Source: Halovenus sp. (GTDB taxonomy: Archaea > Halobacteriota > Halobacteria > Halobacteriales > Haloarculaceae). Taken from it: a stretch of DNA of 5,511 nucleotides. The stretch lies in contig PUMG01000152.1 of NCBI GenBank assembly GCA_003551265.1, forward strand, positions 1 to 5,511, written 5' to 3'. Of this stretch, positions 1 to 5,511 are shown in pieces (the stretch's first letter is position 1; every line of letters starts with the position of its first letter). Under the pieces are notes generated by a model. It was given only the letters and a program-made list of their open reading frames with translations, ran no database searches and was not told where the DNA came from. Position numbers and translations under genes: made by a program.

Positions 1-15
1 GTACACTAGAGACGT

Positions 16-1749
16 ATGGACACAGATATTTCAGCAGAGGTTTCAGGCGAAACAGAGCCGAGTGAGGTGTGGCAGGAGTATCGAGGCGCACGGACGGGGA
101 CAGAAATCGAGTGTGAGGGGTGGCGACAGGAGGCTGCGCTCCGGATGCTCAACAACAACCTCGACCCGGAGGTAGCCGAAAACCCCGAAAATCTGGTCGT
201 CTACGGCGGCACCGGCCGGGCTGCCCGGTCGTGGACCGACTACGAGGTCATCGTCGAGGAACTGCGTGAACTCGCCGACGACGAGACACTGCTCGTCCAG
301 AGCGGGCGTGCAGTCGGCCGATTCGAGACGCACGAACACGCGCCCCGGGTGCTGATAGCGAACTCGAACCTCGTCGGGAACTGGGACAACTGGGAACACT
401 TCCACGAACTCGAAGCCGAGGGGAAAATCATGTACGGCCAGATGACCGCCGGGTCGTGGGCCTACATCGGCACGCAGGGCATCCTCCAGGGCACCTACGA
501 GACGCTGGCTGAACTCGCCCGCCAGGAGTGCAACGGGACCCTCGAAGGAACGCTCACCGTGACCGGCGGACTCGGTGGGATGGGTGGCGCACAGCCGCTG
601 GCCGTCACGATGAACGGGGGTGTGTGTATCGCCGCGGAGGTCGACGAGAGCCGTATCGACCGCCGCATCGAGACGGGCTACTGTATGGAGAAAGCAGACG
701 ACCTCGACGACGCGCTCGACCGGGCAGAAGCGGCTGTCGAGGCTGGCGAACCCTGCAGCGTCGGTCTCCACATGAACGCGGCCGACTTCCTCGAAGGGCT
801 GCTCGCGCGTGGCGTCGTTCCGGACGTCGTCACCGACCAGACCAGCGCACACGACGAACTCGAAGGCTACTACCCGAGCGGATACACCGTCGAAGAAGCC
901 GACCAGCTTCGAGCGGAGAGCCCCGAGCGCTATCGAGAGGAGAGTCTGCGGACGATGGAGCGTCACGTCGATGCCATCATCGGGCTACAGGAATCAGGTG
1001 CAACTGCCTTCGAGTACGGCAACAACATCCGTGGACAGGTCAAAGAGGCGTTCGACCGGCCGGATGCGTTCGACTTTCCGGGGTTCGTTCCGGCGTACAT
1101 CCGACCGATGTTCTGTCGCGGCAAAGGTCCGTTCCGGTGGGCGGCACTCTCGGGCGACCCCGAGGACATCTACCGGACGGACGAGGCGATTCGCGAACTG
1201 TTCCCCGAGAAAGAAGGGCTGCTTCGGTGGATAGAACTCGCCGAAGAACAGGTCGAGTTCCAGGGCCTCCCGAGTCGGGTGTGCTGGCTGGGGTACGACA
1301 CCGACGAGAGTGGACTGACCGAGCGCGCACGGTTTGCACTCCACATCAACGACCTTGTGGCCAGCGGTGAGATACGCGCTCCCGTCGTGGTGACCCGTGA
1401 CCACCTCGACGCCGGGTCGGTCGCGAGCCCGAACCGCGAGACAGAGGCGATGCGAGACGGCACCGATGCGGTGGCAGACTGGCCAATTCTGAACGCGCTG
1501 GTGAACTGCGCTGGCGGGGCAGACATCGTCAGCGTCCACGACGGCGGCGGCGTCGGTATCGGTAACTCGCTGCACACCAACAACCACGTCGTGCTCGACG
1601 GGACAGAGCTTGCGGCCTCGAAAGCCCGCCGCGTGTTCACGACCGACCCCGGTATGGGCGTGATTCGACACGCTGACGCGGGCTACGAGGAGGCACTCGA
1701 TGCGGCCGACGAATCCGGCGTGGCAGTCCCCACGCGTGACCGACGATGA
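16..1749 (+). CDS. hutU: Urocanate hydratase (urocanase), complete
   Basis: This 577-residue cytosolic enzyme adds water to urocanate to give 4-imidazolone-5-propionate, the second step of histidine degradation, using tightly bound NAD+ as an electrophile. Seen: the family start region [13 protein letters not shown] (about residues 61-73), the glycine-rich NAD-binding loop GGLGGMGG at 184-191 followed by AQP, the conserved VCWLG with Cys423 (by motif the counterpart of the active-site-region cysteine Cys410 of the Pseudomonas putida enzyme), and the C-terminal blocks [13 protein letters not shown] and [11 protein letters not shown]. Length is slightly above the roughly 555-560 of bacterial homologues; the excess is an acidic N-terminal tail of about 20 residues. 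The ATG at 16 is the only possible start in this frame, because an in-frame TAG lies at 7-9. Its stop overlaps the hutI start (ATGA). The promoter lies outside the window. Family assignment is near certain from motifs along the whole length. Confidence 0.97.
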   Translation: MDTDISAEVSGETEPSEVWQEYRGARTGTEIECEGWRQEAALRMLNNNLDPEVAENPENLVVYGGTGRAARSWTDYEVIVEELRELADDETLLVQSGRAVGRFETHEHAPRVLIANSNLVGNWDNWEHFHELEAEGKIMYGQMTAGSWAYIGTQGILQGTYETLAELARQECNGTLEGTLTVTGGLGGMGGAQPLAVTMNGGVCIAAEVDESRIDRRIETGYCMEKADDLDDALDRAEAAVEAGEPCSVGLHMNAADFLEGLLARGVVPDVVTDQTSAHDELEGYYPSGYTVEEADQLRAESPERYREESLRTMERHVDAIIGLQESGATAFEYGNNIRGQVKEAFDRPDAFDFPGFVPAYIRPMFCRGKGPFRWAALSGDPEDIYRTDEAIRELFPEKEGLLRWIELAEEQVEFQGLPSRVCWLGYDTDESGLTERARFALHINDLVASGEIRAPVVVTRDHLDAGSVASPNRETEAMRDGTDAVADWPILNALVNCAGGADIVSVHDGGGVGIGNSLHTNNHVVLDGTELAASKARRVFTTDPGMGVIRHADAGYEEALDAADESGVAVPTRDRR

Positions 1750-3065
1750 CAGAGCTGGTCGTTCACGACGCGGCAGAGATCGTCGTCGGTCCACGAGATA
1801 CCGGCAGCGGCAACGGCAACGACAGCAGCAGCAACACCGGCAGCGACAAAGACACCGGCAGCGTTCAGACGGAACGAGACGCCGCACTCGCAGTCGAGGA
1901 CGGCGTTGTTGTCGCGGTTGGAGGAACGGACGAGGTCTGTCGAGAGTATCCGCCGGAGAGCGCAGAGCGAGCGGTCGATGCGACCGGGAAGACGGTTCTC
2001 CCGGGGTTCGTCGACCCACACACCCACGCGCTGTTCGCTGGCGACCGTTCCGACGAGTTCGTCGCCCGCATCGAGGGGAAGACGTACACGGAGATTATGG
2101 AGGCGGGTGGCGGAATCGTGGTGACAGTCGAAGCAGTTCGCGAGACGGGCGACGAGGAACTCGTCGAGAATCTCTGTGCACAGCTCGACGTGATGCTCGC
2201 ACACGGGACGACAACCGCGGAGGTCAAATCCGGATACGGGCTGGATACCGAAACCGAGTGCAGGATGCTGGACGTGATTCGCCGGGCGGACGAGCGCCAC
2301 CCGGTCGACCTTGTTCCGACGTTCATGGGCGCACACGTCGTTCCCGAAGGAGTCGAGGGAGAGGAGTACGTCACGAACGTCGTCGAGGAGCAGATTCCTG
2401 CGGTGGCCGAACAGGGGGTTGCCGAATTCTGTGACGTCTTCTGTGAGGAGGGCGTCTTCGACGTGGAGCAGTCCCGGCGGATTCTCGAAGCCGGTGTCGA
2501 ACACGGGCTGAAAGCGAAGATTCACGCCGAGGAGTTCTCGCGCATCGGCGGCGCACAACTCGCCGCAGAGCTCGGAGCGGTGAGCGCAGACCATCTGCTG
2601 GCAGCGACTGCAGAAGATGTGAACGCGCTGGTGGACGCGGGCGTGGTTCCGACGCTGTTGCCAGCAACGGCGTTCTCACTCGACGAGCCGTATGCCGACG
2701 CACGGCGGTTCCTCGACGCTGGCGCTCCCGTGGCACTCGGCAGCGACCTCAACCCGAGCTGTTTCGTCCACAGCGCGGGCTTCGTCGTCTCGCTCGCCTG
2801 CTTCCGGATGAACATGTCGCCCGAGGAGGCGCTGCTCGGCGCAACCGCGAACGCCGCACGAGCGATCGACCGAACGGATGGAACTGGCACACTCCAGACG
2901 GGTGCGGCCGCAGACCTCACCGTCTTCGACGTGCCTCGCGCTCGATACGTCCCGTACAACGCCGGAACGAACCGGGTCGAGACAGTTGTCAAAGACGGCA
3001 CTGTCGTCGTCGAAACCGGCCACTCCGTCCAGAGAGACGGGCACACCGGAGGCGAGTCTCCATGA
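1746..3065 (+). CDS. hutI: Imidazolonepropionase, complete, with N-terminal low-complexity insert
   Basis: This 439-residue metal-dependent hydrolase of the amidohydrolase superfamily opens the ring of 4-imidazolone-5-propionate to give N-formimino-L-glutamate, step three of histidine degradation, in the cytosol. Seen: the metal-binding HTH in [15 protein letters not shown] (His92, His94), the substrate-region motif [17 protein letters not shown] (His197), KIHAEEF (His260, Glu263) and GSDLNPS (Asp334). These correspond by motif to the Bacillus subtilis ligands His80, His82, His249 and Asp324 and catalytic Glu252, so the active site appears intact. Odd: residues about 17-39 are an Asn/Ser/Gly/Asp-rich stretch with three (D/N)TGS units inside the N-terminal beta-sandwich region, making the protein about 20 residues longer than usual. 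I see no Shine-Dalgarno site before the ATG at 1746, and the start overlaps the hutU stop, which suggests translation depends on terminating hutU ribosomes. It overlaps hutH at its own end. Confidence 0.96.
   Translation: MTELVVHDAAEIVVGPRDTGSGNGNDSSSNTGSDKDTGSVQTERDAALAVEDGVVVAVGGTDEVCREYPPESAERAVDATGKTVLPGFVDPHTHALFAGDRSDEFVARIEGKTYTEIMEAGGGIVVTVEAVRETGDEELVENLCAQLDVMLAHGTTTAEVKSGYGLDTETECRMLDVIRRADERHPVDLVPTFMGAHVVPEGVEGEEYVTNVVEEQIPAVAEQGVAEFCDVFCEEGVFDVEQSRRILEAGVEHGLKAKIHAEEFSRIGGAQLAAELGAVSADHLLAATAEDVNALVDAGVVPTLLPATAFSLDEPYADARRFLDAGAPVALGSDLNPSCFVHSAGFVVSLACFRMNMSPEEALLGATANAARAIDRTDGTGTLQTGAAADLTVFDVPRARYVPYNAGTNRVETVVKDGTVVVETGHSVQRDGHTGGESP
1798..1863 (+). repeat. Three in-frame copies of a 12-base unit inside hutI
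   Basis: The unit ACACCGGCAGCG occurs at 1834-1845 and 1852-1863, and with one mismatch (ATACCGGCAGCG) at 1798-1809. Spacings are 36 and 18 bases, both multiples of three, so each copy encodes the same (D/N)TGS tetrapeptide at HutI residues 18-21, 30-33 and 36-39. Between copies lie AAC/GGC and AGC runs encoding GNGNDSSS. The pattern fits expansion of a short in-frame repeat by slippage or recombination within an otherwise conserved gene. Confidence 0.75.
3048..3052 (+). promoter_or_regulatory. Shine-Dalgarno site of hutH
   Basis: GGAGG, complementary to the conserved CCUCC near the 3' end of archaeal 16S rRNA, lies 9 bases before the hutH ATG at 3062 and inside the last codons of hutI. It supports this start. 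The equivalent position before hutI has no such site, so hutH can recruit ribosomes on its own while hutI probably relies on coupling. Confidence 0.7.
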
Positions 3066-4654
3066 GCGACGCCCGAGAGACAGTGGTAGTCGGTGAACAC
3101 CTGAGTCCCGAAGCCGTCGAGCGTGTTGCTCGTGAGAGGTGTCGTGTACGAATCGCCGAGGAGGCACGAACGCGAGTCCGACAGTCCCGCGAGCGTGTCG
3201 AGTCCGTCATCGACTCGGGCGAGGCGGTGTACGGCATCAACACCGGGTTCGGCGAACTCGTGACCGAGCGAATCCCGCGGGAGGACCTCGACGACCTGCA
3301 GACGAACCTGATTCGGAGTCACGCCGCCGGGCAGGGAGACGAACTCGACCGCGAGGTGGTCCGGGCGCTGCTCGTGAGTCGCCTGCACGCGCTGGCTCTC
3401 GGATACTCGGGGGTTCGTGAGGTCGTCGTGGACACCCTCGTCGGGTTACTCAACGAAGGCGTCCATCCGGTCGTCCGGGCGCGCGGGAGTCTCGGTGCAA
3501 GCGGCGACCTCGCCCCGCTGGCACACCTCGCGCTCGTGCTCATCGGCGAAGGGAGCGCAGATGTTGATGGCGTCTCCGAGCGACTGTCGGGCGCAAAAGC
3601 GCTCGAACACGCGGGTCTGGAGCCGCTCTCGCTCGCACCGAAGGAGGGACTCGCGCTGATAAACGGGACACAGCTCACGGTGGGGCTGGCTGCGCTCACA
3701 GTCGTCGACGCCGAGCGGTTGCTCGATACGGCAGATGCGGCGGGCGCCCTGACGACGGAGGTGACAATGGGAACGACCGTGACCAGCAGTGAGGCAATCG
3801 CCGACGTTCGGCCACATCCCGGCCACCGCGCGAGCGCAACGAACGTCCGGCGGCTCACAGCAGACTCGGAGATCGTCGAATCCCACCGCAACTGCGACCG
3901 GGTGCAAGACGCCTACTCGTTGCGCTGTCTGCCGCAGGTCCACGGCGCCGTCCGCGAGGCCGTCTCTCACCTCAGAGACGCCGTCGAAATCGAACTCAAC
4001 AGCGCGACCGACAACCCGCTGATTTTCGATGCTGAGAACGCCGGGAAACGAGGGAGTCAGACAGAGACTGCGGCTGTCGTCTCCGGCGGGAACTTCCACG
4101 GCGCGCCACTGGCCGCACGGCTCGATTACGTGGCCGATGCGATGACAGACCTGGCGGCGATGAGCGAGCGTCGCGTCGACCGACTGGTGAATCCCAACCT
4201 GCAGGAGGCACACCTGCCGCCGTTTCTCGCCTCCGAGAGCGGGCTGGAGTCGGGTCTGATGATCGCCCAGTACACTGCAGCGTCGCTCGTCAACGCGTGC
4301 CGGGCGCGTGGCTCCCCGGCGACGGACAACGTTCCCGTCAGCGGCGGCCAGGAAGACCACGTCAGCATGAGCGCGACCAGCGCGCTTGCACTGCGTGACG
4401 TCCTCACGAGCGTCCGGAGCGTCCTCGCTATCGAGTTGCTCTGTGGCGTCGAGGCCGCGGAGTACGTCGACGATGACCTCGCACACGGTGCAGGAACGGC
4501 TGCCGTCTGCGAGACTGTCCGCGAACTGGTCGACCCACTCTCGGAGGACCGACCCCTCGACGGCGACATCGATGCTATCGCTGACACCATCCACGACGAC
4601 ACCCTCCGAGAGCGAATCGAGAACGCGCTCGACAACGATTTCGAAGGTGCGTGA
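3062..4654 (+). CDS. hutH: Histidine ammonia-lyase (histidase), complete
   Basis: This 530-residue cytosolic enzyme removes ammonia from L-histidine to make trans-urocanate, the first step of the pathway, with an MIO prosthetic group formed autocatalytically from an Ala-Ser-Gly triad. Seen: the triad Ala146-Ser147-Gly148 in GSLGASGDLAPLAHL, YGINTGFG with the catalytic-loop Tyr57, RSHAAGQG (Ser86-His87, the His typical of histidases), NSATDNPLIF (313-322), SGGNFHG, and GGQEDHVSM with Glu431 matching Glu414 of the Pseudomonas enzyme. SHAAG and the QEDH block argue for histidase over phenylalanine or tyrosine ammonia-lyase, and the hut neighbours agree. It is about 20 residues longer than the bacterial enzyme (about 510), partly from extra residues just before SGGNFHG. 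The ATG at 3062 has a GGAGG site 9 bases upstream and overlaps the hutI stop. It is the last gene of the cluster although it encodes the first enzyme. Confidence 0.97.
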   Translation: MSDARETVVVGEHLSPEAVERVARERCRVRIAEEARTRVRQSRERVESVIDSGEAVYGINTGFGELVTERIPREDLDDLQTNLIRSHAAGQGDELDREVVRALLVSRLHALALGYSGVREVVVDTLVGLLNEGVHPVVRARGSLGASGDLAPLAHLALVLIGEGSADVDGVSERLSGAKALEHAGLEPLSLAPKEGLALINGTQLTVGLAALTVVDAERLLDTADAAGALTTEVTMGTTVTSSEAIADVRPHPGHRASATNVRRLTADSEIVESHRNCDRVQDAYSLRCLPQVHGAVREAVSHLRDAVEIELNSATDNPLIFDAENAGKRGSQTETAAVVSGGNFHGAPLAARLDYVADAMTDLAAMSERRVDRLVNPNLQEAHLPPFLASESGLESGLMIAQYTAASLVNACRARGSPATDNVPVSGGQEDHVSMSATSALALRDVLTSVRSVLAIELLCGVEAAEYVDDDLAHGAGTAAVCETVRELVDPLSEDRPLDGDIDAIADTIHDDTLRERIENALDNDFEGA

Positions 4655-4667
4655 CACCATTCCAACG

Positions 4668-4672
4668 TTTTT
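4668..4672 (+). terminator. T5 tract after hutH, probable archaeal terminator
   Basis: A run of five T residues begins 14 bases past the hutH stop, in otherwise GC-rich DNA. Archaeal RNA polymerase commonly terminates at short oligo-T tracts without needing a hairpin, and I see no convincing stem before it. Its place between the end of the hut cluster and an unrelated gene supports the call, but a single T5 run may terminate only partly. Confidence 0.45.
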
Positions 4673-4683
4673 CACCCGTCCAG

Positions 4684-4720
4684 AAATCAAAGTTGATAAT
4701 TGCCCAAACCGCTATTAGAA
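4684..4720 (+). promoter_or_regulatory. AT-rich patch, candidate promoter of the pilin-like genes
   Basis: This is the most AT-rich stretch of the 202-base gap (4655-4856). It contains GATAAT at 4695-4700 and CTATTAGAA at 4712-4720, either of which could serve as a degenerate TATA element for TBP/TFB. No sequence exactly matches the haloarchaeal TATA consensus, so this is an inference from composition and position. If correct, the pilin-like mRNA would have an untranslated leader of roughly 110-140 bases, long for haloarchaea, where many transcripts are leaderless. Confidence 0.3.
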
Positions 4721-4812
4721 TCGGGGTACTCGACTCAGTAAGCAGTGTTTGCTGGACGTACACGACGGGATAGGAACGAATCAACACAGCAGGCAGGGGC
4801 ACATCACAGCGA

Positions 4813-4860
4813 ATGAGAACGAGAAACGACGTCGGCACAGTCAGGGGGCAGGACCGATGA
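4813..4860 (+). other. Possible 15-codon leader ORF before the pilin-like gene
   Basis: An ATG at 4813 opens a frame encoding MRTRNDVGTVRGQDR, ending at TGA 4858-4860, which overlaps the next gene's ATG at 4857 as ATGA, the same junction geometry as the hut genes. The peptide is basic and resembles nothing I recognise. There is no well-placed Shine-Dalgarno site for it: a GGCAGGGG at 4792-4799 is 13 bases away. Overlaps of this kind arise often by chance, so translation is unproven. Confidence 0.15.
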
Positions 4861-5396
4861 GAGCGCAGACGACGCTGGATTTCGCCATCGGTATTGCGCT
4901 CTTTCTCGGCGTGTTGTTGTTCGTGTTCACGTTCGTTCCCGGCATCCTCGAACCGTTCGAGATACCAGACGAGGAAGATCCAGCGCTGTCGGACCGTATC
5001 GCGGGCTCGCTTTCGCAGGGGACGCTCGGCTCTCCCGAACATCCCTACGTTCTCGACCGCTACTGTACTGTCGAGTTCTTCGATGGGAACGCACCTGACG
5101 GATGCAACTTCTCTGGGAACACGACCCGCGAGCAACTGAACCTCGAACCCTGGCAGAGCGTAAATATTTCCCTCGAAGGAAACGTCACTGGTGGAACAAG
5201 TACAGAGCAGCTGTGCTGGGAAAGAGACGACAACGAACCGGGGCTGAACAAGTCAGAATATTGTGACCCGAATAACGACGATGTGCTGCTTACAGTCGGT
5301 GACGAGCGGCCGGATGATAGAGGAGCGACAATCACAGCGCGTCGAATCGTCTCGGTAGGTGGGGAGTCAGTCACGATGCGGGTGGTGCTATGGTGA
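4857..5396 (+). CDS. Pilin-like surface protein, probable DUF7287 family
   Basis: This is a 179-residue protein of unknown function. The N-terminus MRAQTTLDFAIG followed by a hydrophobic helix (about residues 9-28) looks like an archaeal class III signal peptide, with likely prepilin-peptidase cleavage after Ala3 and before Gln4, so the mature protein would be membrane-anchored or assembled through the helix. The rest is acidic and predicted outside the cell. It has four cysteines (70, 83, 120, 136) and five N-X-S/T sequons (Asn84, 88, 103, 109, 131), which suggests disulfides and dense N-glycosylation. I chose the ATG at 4857, preceded by a weak G-rich site (GGGGG, 4844-4848). The frame is open back to a TTG at 4749, but that adds 36 polar residues ahead of the signal. 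From memory it resembles the haloarchaeal uncharacterised family DUF7287. It overlaps the next gene. Confidence 0.8.
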   Translation: MRAQTTLDFAIGIALFLGVLLFVFTFVPGILEPFEIPDEEDPALSDRIAGSLSQGTLGSPEHPYVLDRYCTVEFFDGNAPDGCNFSGNTTREQLNLEPWQSVNISLEGNVTGGTSTEQLCWERDDNEPGLNKSEYCDPNNDDVLLTVGDERPDDRGATITARRIVSVGGESVTMRVVLW

Positions 5397-5511
5397 GCGA
5401 CGACCGCGGACAGGCGTTCACGCTGGAGGCAGTCACGGCAGCGATTATACTGCTCGTCGCCGTTGGGTTCGCCCTTCAGATGACGGCGGTGACGCCGCTG
5501 TCTGCGAGTAC
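5390..5511 (+). CDS. Pilin-like protein, probable DUF7288 family, 3' partial
   Basis: The first 40 codons of a gene cut by the window end are present; it was missed by simple long-ORF searches because it is short here. The sequence MVSDDRGQAFTLEAV is followed by a hydrophobic segment (about residues 15-30) and then TAVTPLSAS. An Arg-Gly-Gln before the hydrophobic helix fits a class III (prepilin-type) signal with cleavage between Gly7 and Gln8. The start is either ATG 5390, overlapping the previous stop by 7 bases, or GTG 5393, giving a 4-base GTGA overlap; both keep the signal. The overlap and matching signal type imply co-expression with the upstream pilin-like gene. From memory the N-terminus resembles haloarchaeal DUF7288 proteins, which are uncharacterised. 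Confidence 0.75.
   Translation, partial: MVSDDRGQAFTLEAVTAAIILLVAVGFALQMTAVTPLSAS

Noticed and set aside
43..966. 307-residue minus-strand frame opposite hutU
   Set aside because: It mirrors conserved urocanase codons and has no motif, ribosome site or promoter of its own.
1792..1868. CRISPR-like or regulatory direct repeat array
   Set aside because: The units are only 12 bases, irregularly spaced in multiples of three, and encode a repeated tetrapeptide in frame, so they are a coding low-complexity repeat.
994..2019. 341-residue minus-strand frame with Arg- and Cys-rich runs across hutU and hutI
   Set aside because: The Cys/Arg-rich runs are the reverse-strand reading of the hutI AGC/AAC repeat region. 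The frame spans two well-supported genes and is a shadow.
3446..4690. 414-residue open frame on the minus strand across hutH
   Set aside because: It lies opposite the conserved hutH coding sequence; long antisense frames are expected in GC-rich genes with strong third-position GC, and the translation shows no recognisable motif.
4749..4856. TTG-started N-terminal extension of the pilin-like protein
   Set aside because: It would place 36 polar residues before the prepilin-type signal and uses a rare start, whereas ATG 4857 gives a standard short charged N-terminus.

Overview
The window looks like a chromosomal segment of a halophilic archaeon (class Halobacteria). The DNA is GC-rich, the proteins are rich in Asp and Glu, the enzymes resemble the haloarchaeal versions of their families, and the last two genes encode small pilin-like proteins with class III-type (prepilin) signal peptides, a common haloarchaeal arrangement. 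This assignment comes from reading the sequence, not from a database search.

Positions 16-4654 hold a tight three-gene histidine utilisation cluster, all on the + strand: hutU (urocanate hydratase), hutI (imidazolonepropionase) and hutH (histidine ammonia-lyase). Each junction is a 4-base ATGA stop/start overlap (1746-1749 and 3062-3065), so the genes are very probably co-transcribed and translationally coupled. Together they convert L-histidine to urocanate (HutH), then to 4-imidazolone-5-propionate (HutU), then to N-formimino-L-glutamate (HutI). The enzyme for the last step, formimidoylglutamase (HutG), is not in this window. As I recall, it usually sits between hutU and hutI in haloarchaea. 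HutI also carries an unusual Asn/Ser/Gly-rich insert near its N-terminus, built on a repeated 12-base unit.

Positions 4655-4856 are a short intergenic region. It has a T5 tract just after hutH (probable terminator), an AT-rich patch that may hold the next promoter, and a possible 15-codon leader ORF whose stop overlaps the next start codon.

Positions 4857-5511 begin a second, unrelated unit. It has a 179-residue pilin-like secreted or membrane-anchored protein with four cysteines and five N-glycosylation sequons, overlapped by a second pilin-like gene cut off by the window end. These resemble the haloarchaeal uncharacterised families DUF7287 and DUF7288. They look like the start of a gene set for cell-surface or pilus-like proteins that has not been characterised experimentally as far as I know.
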